Shown: positions 14,701 to 23,834 of the stretch, piece by piece
Position numbering within the stretch: position 1 is the stretch's first letter
How the letters are laid out: the number at the start of each line of letters is the position of its first letter
Source: Plecoglossus altivelis
Taxonomy: Eukaryota; Chordata; Actinopteri; Osmeriformes; Plecoglossidae
Length of the DNA: 64,000 nucleotides
Direction of reading: 5' to 3'
Assembly (NCBI GenBank): GCA_036571765.1
Contig: BROE01000019.1
Location: forward strand, 3,481,315 to 3,545,314
The notes under the pieces: generated by a model
What the model was told of the DNA's origin: nothing
Seen by the model: only the letters and a program-made list of their open reading frames with translations
Databases searched by the model: none
Made by a program: the position numbers and the translations under genes

Positions 14701-14727
14701 ATGGAATATGCAAATTATAACAGTTGA
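14701..14727 (+). promoter_or_regulatory. Octamer motif and possible uORF upstream of gabra6
   Basis: A perfect POU octamer, ATGCAAAT, occurs at 14708-14715, 47 bp before the gabra6 start codon. The same stretch contains a short upstream ORF (ATG at 14701, stop TGA at 14725-14727, eight codons). If the transcript starts upstream of 14701, this uORF could dampen translation. If it starts downstream, the octamer is a proximal promoter element. A TTGGC half-site for NFI proteins, factors known to regulate mammalian Gabra6, lies at 14738-14742 but is weak evidence. Confidence 0.35.
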
Positions 14728-14761
14728 CCAGAGATTTTTGGCCGTGGAGTTTTGGTGAGGC

Positions 14762-14796
14762 ATGGCGCTCGTTCTCACTTGCTTATTTCTGTCCTG
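14762..14796 (+). CDS. gabra6: gabra6 coding exon 1 (signal peptide)
   Basis: Encodes MALVLTCLFLS plus two bases of Cys12, the hydrophobic part of the signal peptide. The donor is gtaagt. Intron 1 is only 139 bp. Confidence 0.9.
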
Positions 14797-17700
14797 GTAA
14801 GTACATACAACTATTTTCTTCGACTTTTACGCACGTTATTGTACGTTGGTGATCGATGTCATTTGTAAAACTGCGATTTTAACAAGTTTTATCAAGTGAC
14901 GCACTGGTCGCATTCCGTGTGTTCTTCATTTACAGTGTGAGCAATGTTTGGGGAACTCAACAGCCACAGGCGAATATTTATTTGGATAACATAACGCGCA
15001 TATTGGATAGATTACTAGATGGCTATGACAACAGGCTACGACCTGGATTTGGAGGTACAGTTATACATATCTATTCATAATAGGTTGTTTTAAGTAGTGA
15101 AATGCAAAATGTCAGTATATAAAGTTCGAGTTCTAACAGTCTCGAGGGGCTAATTTCGAGATACTTGCCTTTGTCCCATCTTGGAAAGTCTTTGTAATAT
15201 GTAATTGATTTCACCATGGAATATTTGCCCTCCATTGCGTACATGTGTCTCAGCAATTAGATAATTCACTGACCACTCAGTCTCTCTAACAATGATCCAA
15301 CCTGTTTGAGGTAAAATGATTGGAATTGATCTGTAGAGCAATATTCAACTCCAGCTCTCTCTGGGGTTTTGCTAATCAGATGGAAAGCAACTATAAACAG
15401 TTTACATTGTACTACCAATATGCATATCATGTGTACATGTCTTGCTACCTTTTGGAGGAAGCATTTGTTTGCTGGTTCGTGTCAAAAACAACACTTGTAT
15501 TTGTAGGTCCAGTCACAGAGGTCAAAACAGACATCTTTGTCACCAGCTTTGGTCCTGTCTCAGATGTTGAGATGGTATGTAACACACTTGCATAACACAG
15601 AACTATAGAGCCACACATATATATGCCTACATATATATGTCTTTTTAAAAGTAGTGTGTACAGTCGATGTGTGAAAGTACAGTAGTCCTGCATGGGCGTG
15701 TGTGTGTGTGTGTGTGCTTGCACAGTGGGTGGGATTCAATACTGTATGTGTCCACAATCGCAAGTCATGTTCTTTCAACCAGCCTTCATTATTATGGCAT
15801 TTGGGCAGGATGTCATTAGTCCAGCTTAGGGATTTTAATCTGGTTGACAATCCCTATCAGAGAGGGGCAGGGCAGCAGCTGAGTGTTCCATATCCCTACA
15901 CACCATACAGCTTCCATGTAAAGCCACTTCTCCCATGTGATACCCTAGTAGCTATTCTATAGGCAGGGACAGAGGAGGATTTCATGGATGCAAAAGCCAT
16001 TCATTTGATCTAAAAGCATTTATGATTGAGTCACACAACCGGTACACAGTTACAAAATGTTCAAATCTAAGACCGGAACAGTGTTTTCGATGACGTACAC
16101 AAGCACATCAACAATTTCAACCAATGATTGAACCAAATGAATTGGCTTTTTGGACAATGACCATGGTGCTCAATTGTGAATCATTATACTTCAAATGGGA
16201 CGACGCACGCATTGATGTTCCCAAACTGGCACCTCGCAGGAGTACACGATGGATGTATTTTTCCGCCAAACGTGGATCGACGAGCGGCTGAAATTCGAAG
16301 GCCCCATTGAGATCCTGCGGCTGAACAACCTCATGGTCAGCAAGATCTGGACGCCGGACACTTTCTTCCGGAATGGCAAGCGTTCCATCTCTCACAACAT
16401 GACCACTCCCAACAAGCTGTTCCGCATCATGCAGAATGGAACCATCCTCTACACCATGAGGTATTACTGAGCTACACTAAACATGTTTCGAGCTGCCCAG
16501 GACCTGAGCACTACAGCCTTGGGCTGTGCAGGGAGCTATTATAAACACTGGCATGAAAGCATATGTTCAGAAAGGAAAGGCATGATGGCTTACTTGAGCG
16601 CTTCACAACAAGAGTGAATGCAACACTGGTGTGTTATCGTGACATAACGGGGGAGTGGGGCGGTGGTGGTGGTGGTGGGGGGGGCTGCATTTAACATCAA
16701 CATATCTCTCCCTCAACTGACTTTGTCTCTACTGTCATATTTGGTCAAATTCACTCTTTCATCCCAGACTGACCATCAACGCAGAGTGTCCAATGCGGCT
16801 GATGAATTTCCCCATGGATGGTCACGCCTGCCCGCTGAAGTTCGGGAGCTGTAAGTTGTTTTCGATAAGCTCCGGTCAGACAGATGGTTACGGGATAGTG
16901 ATTACAAACTGACCATGTCTATCTCTGGCTCTGCTGTCCAGATGCTTACCCCATGAGTGAGATTGTCTACACATGGAAGAAGGGGCCGCTCTTTTCGGTG
17001 GAAGTTCCCCAGGAGTCGTCTAGTTTACTGCAGTATGACCTGATAGGTCAGACAGTGTCCAGCGAGAGGTTAAAATCCAATACAGGTAAGAGAGATGGGG
17101 TGTGAGATGTCTCGTGGCTGCTATTCCATTTGAGTCAGACTCGGCAAACAGCCATGCTGGGGGAAAAAAAGAACCCACACGGCTTTACGATCTGTCAAAG
17201 TCGATCATTGTATGAAAGACACTGTTGTTCTATAAAAGCGATGCCTGCGTGCATGTGGGCTGGATGTGTGTCCACGTGTTTATTGAAATTGTTACAATTG
17301 AAAACTGTCTGTCTGCCTGTCTGTCTGCCTGTCTCTCTCTCACTGTCTTTCCTACGTGAACTGAACGGTGCAAATTGATTCATATTTCTTTGACGTGTTG
17401 AATATGCATCGTTGCATGTGTGTCGTGGTTGTTCAGCACGTGCCACACGTCCTGTAACAGCTTGCTGTTTCTCTCTCGTCACCAAAGTCATGTGAAAACT
17501 CTGTGTGAAAACGCTGATTTGTCGACTCCACCACGGAAACCAAGTTCCTTTCTTGTTTCCTGACAGGTGAATACGTTATCATGACGGTTCACTTCCACCT
17601 GCAAAGGAAGATGGGATTTTTCCTGATCCAGACGTACATCCCCTGTATCATGACTGTCATCCTTGCCCAGGTCTCTTTTTGGATCAATAAGGAATCGGTT

Positions 17701-20700
17701 CCCGCTCGAACTGTATTCGGTAGGCCTCTTCTGGTACCCTCAAACCTCACCCATCCTCGCATCTCCCCCTATCCATATTCACATCTCCTCAATGTCCAAC
17801 CAAGGGGTCCTGACGGATGCCAAAGAGGGTGGGCTGGGATTATCCTTGCTCCGATTTTGCACTAAGGTGGATGGACCAAATTCGCCACCCGCAGCATGTC
17901 TTATCATATCGGGTGTTTGGGTGCCAGGGCGGGGAAAGTTTCCCCTCGTCTTTAAGTGGTGTTTCTTGGCAGAACTTGCTGGAAGGTTTTCAACAACGTG
18001 TGGAGTGTCTGACTCGGTGGAGTGTTGTTAACGCAGAACAAAGACGCAGCCACAGCAGCTTGTACCTAACTCATTATCTCCATATCCTCCACCTTGGCCA
18101 AGTACAGTTAATTGTAAACAACTCCTATTCTAAAATTGGTCATACCAGGAAGGTGGAGAGGGAGTCTGTTTACTTGGACGGCTGCCGAGCAGTTGCAGGT
18201 TCCGCTAGTTCATGTTACATCACGCTACAGTTACCACACATCGCTCTCTCTCGCCCGGGGAGGCTAGAGCTCTTAAGTTCCCATTGCCTTCCTTTTTGAT
18301 TTTCCCATTTCCAATTTAGTCTCAGTAACATTTTTGCCAAGCTGGAGCTGCTGCCCTTTGTAGATTATGGCTCTCCTCTTCTTCCCTATTCTCTTCTCTC
18401 CTCTCCTTCCCACTTCTCTCCTCCTCTCCTTCCACCTCCTCCCATCTCCTTCCCCTCTTCTCTTCTCTCCTTCCCACTTATCTCCTCCTCTCCTTCCCCC
18501 TTCTCTCCTCTCCTTCCTTCTTCTCACTTCTCCCCTCCTGCAGTTCTCTCTTCCTCCCCATCCCTCTTCTCTCCTCTCCTTCTCACTTATCTCCTCTTCT
18601 CCTTCACTCTTCTCTCCACTCATTCCCTCTTCTTTCCTCTCCTCTCCTGCAGTTCTCTTCTCTCCTTCTCCCTTCTTTCCTCTCCTTCTGCCTTCTCTCC
18701 TCTCCTTCCCACGCCTCTCCCTTCCTCCCCTCTCTCCCCTCCTTCCTTCTCCTTGACACCCCTTTCCTCTCTTCACTCCTATCTATCTTCTCTTCAGTGG
18801 GCTATCAGAGTTCTGACAAGACCCCTCCACTCTCAGGGCATAATAGCTACCAATCATTAACGTGTGTTGCAACTTTGCAGGCCCCACGCGGAACGCACAT
18901 CTGTGAATCCTCATTAACCTCCCACATCCTGCTGTTTTCATTCTGCACGGTGAAGGGGATATAAAATAGAGGGAGAGTGCGAGAGAGCGAGAGATAGCGA
19001 GAGAGCTGATGTGTTGGTGTTTGGTGTGGTGCTGTCTAAACTGCTGGTTTGTTCTTCAGCAGCAGTTGCATAAAGCTTATTGGATTTCAACCAAAATATA
19101 CAAGGATGGAGGTTTTATCCTCATGCTTTACACTGTTTGTTTCTGCTCCCAAAGCGCGCCCTAAATTGCTTCTGTAAGTCCAATGTATTTGATTTTGGCA
19201 CCGGTTGAACACCAGAAACAGCAGTAAGAGACCCAGTGAGCTACAAGATAGATGCCGAGAGCTAAATGCCCGGACGGATGCACTGATGAAAGACTGAGGG
19301 AGGAGAGACGGACTGGAGGAGGAAGGAGGGTAGACAGGGCGGAAGTGGAAGGAGACAGAGGCTGATCAAAGCACATTAGCCATTGTTGTTGTGCTACAGC
19401 GACTCTCCCCGCTTCGCTAAGAGCTGAAAGTCCCCTGAGCGCGGTGCTCACAGGCTTAATTGAGTGGGGCCTAATTTGTGCCTCGCTTTTCTTTCTTTTT
19501 TTTGCCTTTTTAAAAGCACCCAAATGCCTCAGGCTCTTCATTTCTCCGTTTCTCGAGCTTTCTCCTCTACTTCCGCTTCCCTCCACCTCTCAGCCTCGCT
19601 TTCTTTGACCTCCTCCATTTTCCCGACACACTTTCTCGTACATCCCTCTCACCCCGCTGCAATCAGTTAACAAGTGGCTGAGTAAGACAGGCAGCATCGA
19701 CAGGCAGAGGCAGAGTCTGGTTAATGGGGAGTCGGTGGAAGCCGAGTTGAGATGCTGAAAAACATTATTACATCCACTTAGACACTCTACAAGTCCCTCC
19801 CTCCCTCACGCTAATGATAAGAGCATAGACCACAGCAGCCTGTTGGTCCATTCCTTCTATTTTAGCTGGGCAAGAGCAATCTCACTGGACCTGATCTCCA
19901 CTGTTGTTAACGGCCCATTACACAGCAAGTCGAATGTGTAAATTAATAGCTTTCGAAAGTGGCTCAGTACAGGATGGCTGCTGCTGCTTCCTTCTGCCTT
20001 TTCCAAAACACTGTCTGGAACGCACTCTCTTTTGAAAAGAGAGGGTTTTATACACGATGCTTGAATTGGGGAGACAGGAGTGGTTGCGACATGTCAGCTG
20101 AAGATGAAAAGCGTTCTATAACCGTCCTCCCCTATGACATTTTCTATGGCTGAAACGCGACGTGATCCGGGCTAAGATCTCGTGCTTTCCTGCAGCCGCT
20201 AGTACAAAGTTGGGTTCTTAAATGGTCGAACTGGCTGTGTGTGATGGGGATCTCACAAGAGCTCCAACATCTGTTCCCTGTAAACGTCCGTCCCGCGTGA
20301 AGCCTGGCTGCGTCCCGGAGCGCGAGTGTGGCTGCCTCCTCCGCTGTCCTCCCCTTCATCATCATCATTCTCTCCTGTCCCTGATTATTCACAGTGCTGC
20401 ACTCATCCATCCTCACGCCCCAAGAGTCAACCAGACTGCTCATCCCAGCCCACGTCCCATTCATCATCGCCCCCCCCCCTGTCTTCCCCATGCATGTTGC
20501 CCTGTGGACGTCCATCAGCGTTGGGGTTCACCTGGGAGCGTTGAGTCTAGTATGACATCATCTATTCACCATCCTCAACCAGCTTCTGTCCCATGTAGTT
20601 TAGATGTGAGGTGATTAACCAAAGATATGTAGTCTGCTTTCTGCTGTTTAGCGATGCATGAGAGATTTTTCTCTTTGTTTATAATTGCTGAGGAGATACG

Positions 20701-23700
20701 AATTTATGTCTTGTTTATCAGCAAACTCTTTATAAACTAGGAGATTCTTAAATGCCCTAATTCTCTCATTGTCACTTAGGACATTCTAAAGCAAAAATGC
20801 AGATTACATACATCCTCAAGAATGCTAACCTGCCCCTTTGGCAAATGTTGTGGGCATCAACAAGCATCAAAATGAAAGATTAAGCATAGATAATAGATAA
20901 AGTATTTCAAATCGTATTCACTTTTATTTACCTGTTCAGCATCTTGTCGATTTTGTTGCACGAGACAAAGTAACAATGCCCATGAATGAACAAGACATTC
21001 ATTACTGGCACAATGTTTTTTAAATTAAATGTATATGAGTCTGAGCTTTCTAAATTAAGATTTTAGGGGTTGAAAATGTGTCTCCACCTAATCGAAGATA
21101 GCGTGCTTACTTGAGGAAGGGTAGTGGCAAAATTAATTGATCTGATTCGACCTATCGGGTTCACCAGAAACCATTCGAGGCCAACTGACTGACATGCCTG
21201 AACAGAGCCTTAACCATCTACCCTAAAGCTATCCAATGACATGCAAGCCAGTATCACATTAAACTGCCAGTGACTGAGCCACAAACCTACCATTTGTTAT
21301 TCCCAGTGAACCATGTGAAACACCCCACCCACCAAATGAAAGGGTTAGGGGTCGTTGTCTTTTAGGAAGACAGTTCAGGGAAATTTTAGAGGCGGAACAG
21401 AGGGACTGGGCTAGGATTAGTCCGAGCAATGATGCAAAAATGACTCGATAGCGCAACAGAAACCCCAAGATGGATTAGCAATCATGACATAATTGTTTGA
21501 AATCTTCAAACAGTGCCATCCCTCATGGTTTCCACTCCCTAACCTATGAGACACCTCCGTACAGTAATGCATATGTGATGATGATGTCATATTTATGATG
21601 TCAACACATAGGCATCACCACGGTGCTGACCATGACCACGCTAAGCATCAGCGCTCGCCACTCGCTGCCCAAAGTTTCCTACGCCACGGCCATGGACTGG
21701 TTCATCGCCGTGTGCTTCGCCTTCGTGTTCTCCGCCCTCATCGAGTTTGCAGCCGTCAACTACTTCTCCACGCTGCAGGCCAACCGGGAGCTGCGCAAGG
21801 CGGCGGCCATGAAAGCTGCCGCCCAGGAAGCCGCCGCTGCCGGGGGGAGCGACGGGGATGTTACCTCGGTAATGTCACACACACACACGTGCTCCTGCGC
21901 ACATACACACAAACAGAAACGTAACAGGCACACACATACACGGAAGTACATAAGCACATACGGGGACGTTCACGCATGCACACAGATACCCAAACCCACT
22001 CACATCCGCAAGACCAGACTCGCAGACCACAAGCTGATCCAGAGACAGCCAGTGTTCTGCTTCTTCTTTCACTGGGCTCTCGTGTTGGTCCCCCCTTCCC
22101 ACCCCCACGCTCTCCGTGTGTGAGAAGGAGAGCGCCTTGACGCGGAGAGACAGCCAGTGGGTCTGTGAACCACGTTGCTGCGGATTATGTAAGCGGAATA
22201 GATTAAGGGAATATCCAGGCAGATCATTGCAGGCTCACGAGAAGGCTTGGGGCTGGGGAGGGAGGGAGGAATGGAGGGATGGAGTGATGGGAAGAGGGAT
22301 AGCGGGAGTGAGGGATGGAGAGAGGGAGGGAGATAGGGAAAGACAGAGGGAGGGAAGCATAGAGGAACGGAGGGAGGGGTAGACAGAGGAACGGAGGGAT
22401 GGAGAGAGGGAGGGAGGGATGGAGAGAGGGAGGGAGGGATGATGAGAGGGAAGGAGGGATGGAGAGAGGAAGGGAGGGATGACGAGAGGAAGAGAGGGAG
22501 GGATAAAGAGAGGGAGGGGGCACAGAGGGGATGGCTTTGTAGCCTCTGACAGAGAGACTTTAACTTGGAGGAGGGTAGTACCAAACCCTCAACATGTTGT
22601 GGGAGGATAAGCTGGGTTCTACCTAGAGAGGTGAATCTTTGCACACCATCTGCTGTCAACAGCACAGATCACTTCACCAGGCCCCAGTTCAAACTCTGCC
22701 AAATATATGGATCCTCATTGTCTAAGGTTGCACATGGTTGAATATCTCACAGCAAATGAAAACGTTCTCATCCCATTCTATCTATTGCTGTGGATGAACT
22801 TGTCTCCTAAATAATATTTTGTTGTTTTGTCTGTTTGGTCAACGGTGGATTGATATTGAGATGCTGCTGACAGTTTGAGTTTACATGTGTTTGTTTATTG
22901 AGCTGTCCACCAGAAGGCCAGGTCCACTGTCATTCACCTGCTGAAATTGGATTGGATAAATCCACGCACCAATCCAAACGGATTGGCACAACCTGCTTAT
23001 TCTCCGAATGGGATGCTGTACTGTAAATCTGATATGTCTGATATAAAAAAGCTAACGTCCGATTGTACAGCATTCTGCCTGCTACTGTTCCTGCTACTTT
23101 AGAGAGACAATATGCTGAAATGTAGAGCAGCACAAAACAGGCTGGGCTGATTCTTTTGGGGTTTGGCCAGGAAGAAGCCGAGCCGGTTGTCATTTTTCAA
23201 AAATAGCTGCTGAATGCCAGTGTTGTGTGAGCCACACACTCGCTGTGTGATTTCTCACCTCCGGAGGACCATGGCGCAGGTCGGCAGCTGACATTTGCTG
23301 CTCCAACCTGGTGCTGGGAAGAGAGCCAGTTTAGCCTGCACCCACTCCTCCCTGTAAACACACACAGGCCGACACTCACACACACACACACACACCCACA
23401 TGCACACACACCAGCATATGCGTATAATATATGTATAACATATGTACATAACTGTAAATGTGGATACAGTACATATCCTTGAGGACAGGAATAGATTCAA
23501 CCTATCTCAGTGTTCAGTCTTTTTACTAACAAATCCCCCCCGTCCCCCATCCCCCCGTCCCCAGCTGGACCCGAGCAGCGTGCTGAAGAAGAGGATGAAC
23601 TCGGCCCCCCTGTTTGAGCGGCCGGCCAAGACGTTCCCCAACCCGCCGGTGAACGCCCAGGCCTTCCTGCAGCAGGGCTCGGCTGTGCCAGCCAACAACG

Positions 23701-23825
23701 TGCTGACGGGCACCAGCATCATAGACAAGTACTCCCGAATCCTCTTCCCCCTGTCCTTCGGAGCCTTCAACCTGGTCTACTGGATCGTCTATCTCACCAA
23801 GGATACCATGGAGCTCTCCAGGTGA
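14762..23825 (+). CDS. gabra6: GABA-A receptor alpha-6 subunit (complete, 9 coding exons)
   Basis: Exons: 14762-14796, 14936-15054, 15507-15574, 16240-16460, 16768-16850, 16942-17085, 17567-17719, 21612-21868, 23565-23825. They join in frame to 446 codons plus TGA; mammalian alpha6 is about 453. Residues 1 to about 18 are a signal peptide, followed by DNIT glycosylation and the Cys-loop C155/C169. TM1 is about 241-262, TM2 268-289, TM3 301-323 and TM4 419-437. The start is fixed by an in-frame TGA at -6 and a good GGCATGG context. Arg118 (DTFFRNGK) marks the alpha4/alpha6 benzodiazepine-insensitive class. Linkage to gabrb2 and gabra1 selects alpha6 over alpha4. The product is a postsynaptic or extrasynaptic GABA-gated chloride channel subunit, in mammals mainly in cerebellar granule cells. 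The TM3-TM4 loop is alanine-rich and unlike the mammalian one. No frameshift or premature stop was seen. Confidence 0.95.
14936..15054 (+). CDS. gabra6: gabra6 coding exon 2
   Basis: Encodes residues 12-52: the signal peptide end, a short variable N-terminus, then DNITRILDRLLDGYDNRLRP, the family-defining N-terminal helix with an NIT sequon. The acceptor is catttacag and the donor gtacag. Third codon positions are AT-rich here, in contrast to exons 8 and 9. Confidence 0.94.
15055..16239 (+). other. gabra6 introns 2 and 3
   Basis: Intron 2 (15055-15506) has no notable content. Intron 3 (15575-16239) contains a short GT microsatellite at 15698-15717. I see no additional coding or RNA feature. 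Confidence 0.75.
15507..15574 (+). CDS. gabra6: gabra6 coding exon 3
   Basis: 68-nt exon encoding residues 52-74 (VTEVKTDIFVTSFGPVSDVE), the first beta-strands of the extracellular domain. The acceptor is tttgtag and the donor gtatgt. Confidence 0.95.
16240..16460 (+). CDS. gabra6: gabra6 coding exon 4 (loops D and A of the ligand sites)
   Basis: 221-nt exon, residues 75-148. It contains DVFFRQTWIDERL, whose Phe-x-Arg faces GABA from the alpha(-) side, and KIWTPDTFFRNGK. Arg118 (codon 16369-16371) replaces the His required for classical benzodiazepine binding. The donor is gtatta, somewhat weak, and intronic G-runs follow about 190 bp downstream. Confidence 0.96.
16461..16767 (+). other. gabra6 intron 4 with G-rich core
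   Basis: 307-bp intron. A GGT/G-run block at about 16648-16684 on the transcribed-sense strand has enough G-runs to be a G-quadruplex or an intronic G-run splicing enhancer. Confidence 0.6.
16768..16850 (+). CDS. gabra6: gabra6 coding exon 5 (Cys-loop)
   Basis: 83-nt exon, residues 148-176. Encodes the 13-residue Cys-loop between C155 and C169 (CPMRLMNFPMDGHAC), the signature of pentameric ligand-gated channels. The following intron is only 91 bp. Confidence 0.96.
16942..17085 (+). CDS. gabra6: gabra6 coding exon 6 (loops B to C region)
   Basis: 144-nt exon, residues 176-224, including AYPMSEIVYTWKKGP and SSLLQYDLIGQTVSSE, and ending in loop C with LKSNTG. The Asn in SNTG matches mammalian alpha6, where alpha1 has SSTG. 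The donor is gtaaga. Confidence 0.95.
17086..17566 (+). other. gabra6 intron 6 with CTGT repeat
   Basis: 481-bp intron containing a CTGT/CTGC tetranucleotide repeat passing into CT at about 17306-17342. Nothing else notable. Confidence 0.75.
17567..17719 (+). CDS. gabra6: gabra6 coding exon 7 (TM1 and start of TM2)
   Basis: 153-nt exon, residues 224-275. TM1 includes IQTYIPCIMTVILAQVSFW. Thr246 (codon 17632-17634) occupies the position that is Ile in mammalian alpha6. Gln258 is the conserved TM1 neurosteroid residue. ESVPARTVFG leads into TM2. Confidence 0.95.
17720..21611 (+). other. gabra6 intron 7
   Basis: 3.9-kb intron, the largest in the gene. It contains the long pyrimidine tract at 18371-18776, a short GA patch near 18975-19003, a T/C-rich region near 19490-19650 and otherwise non-repetitive AT-rich DNA. 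No exon-like coding segment was recognised. Confidence 0.75.
18371..18776 (+). repeat. Polypyrimidine minisatellite with decoy 3' splice sites
   Basis: About 400 nt of almost pure C/T on the sense strand, built from TCTCCTCTCCTTCCC-like units. There is a higher-order duplication of about 110 bp: CTCCTGCAGTTCTCT recurs with its CAG at 18541-18543 and 18650-18652. Each CAG follows a long pyrimidine run, as a 3' splice site would. Homopurine/homopyrimidine DNA of this length can form triplex structures. Confidence 0.85.
21612..21868 (+). CDS. gabra6: gabra6 coding exon 8 (TM2, TM3, start of cytoplasmic loop)
   Basis: 257-nt exon, residues 275-360. TM2 is ITTVLTMTTLSISAR. His291 (codon 21659-21661) in the TM2-TM3 linker matches the mammalian alpha6 zinc-sensitivity His. 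TM3 is followed by an alanine-rich segment (13 Ala within residues 331-351). The donor gtaatg is followed within 8 nt by a CA repeat. Confidence 0.95.
21874..21990 (+). repeat. CA-rich repeat at the gabra6 exon 8 donor
   Basis: Begins 5 nt after the donor with a short perfect CA run (about 21876-21888), then degenerate CACA. Intronic CA repeats next to a 5' splice site are known binding sites for hnRNP L-type splicing regulators; a role here is inference. Confidence 0.7.
22255..22525 (+). repeat. 20-bp G-rich minisatellite
   Basis: The core of five tandem 20-bp units (GGATGGAGAGAGGGAGGGAG and variants) runs 22397-22496, inside a longer degenerate GGGA/GGAT tract. The sense strand is purine-rich with many GGG runs. 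Confidence 0.88.
23369..23412. repeat. (CA)n microsatellite
   Basis: Interrupted CA tract about 150 bp upstream of the gabra6 exon 9 acceptor. Confidence 0.85.
23565..23825 (+). CDS. gabra6: gabra6 coding exon 9 (cytoplasmic loop end and TM4)
   Basis: Terminal exon, residues 361-446, with stop TGA at 23823-23825. Encodes the rest of a short, poorly conserved TM3-TM4 loop, then IIDKYSRILFPLSFGAFN, TM4 and the tail TKDTMELSR. The acceptor is preceded by a C-rich tract. Third codon positions are strongly GC-biased. Confidence 0.94.
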   Translation: MDPSSVLKKRMNSAPLFERPAKTFPNPPVNAQAFLQQGSAVPANNVLTGTSIIDKYSRILFPLSFGAFNLVYWIVYLTKDTMELSR

Positions 23826-23834
23826 ATGCAGGAA

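Larger units (their letters stand above)
21869..23564 (+). other. gabra6 intron 8
   Basis: 1.7-kb intron that opens with CA-rich sequence (21874-21990). It contains a G-rich minisatellite (22255-22525) and a second CA tract (23369-23412). No coding segment seen. Confidence 0.75.

Noticed and set aside
18273..18776. Long Arg/Glu/Gly-rich and Leu/Ser/Pro-rich open frames on both strands
   Set aside because: They are translations of the gabra6 intron 7 purine/pyrimidine tract; low complexity in every frame.
20222..20614. 130-codon open frame in gabra6 intron 7
   Set aside because: His/Pro/Ser-rich with no family resemblance and no flanking splice signals in the right phase.
22069..22665. 198-codon minus-strand open frame rich in Pro/Ser/Leu
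   Set aside because: Produced by the 20-bp G-rich minisatellite in gabra6 intron 8.
14762..23825. Assignment as gabra4 instead of gabra6
   Set aside because: Arg in loop A and IQTYIPCIM fit alpha4 too, but loop C SNTG, the short TM3-TM4 loop and linkage to gabrb2 and gabra1 favour alpha6; alpha4 belongs to a different cluster.
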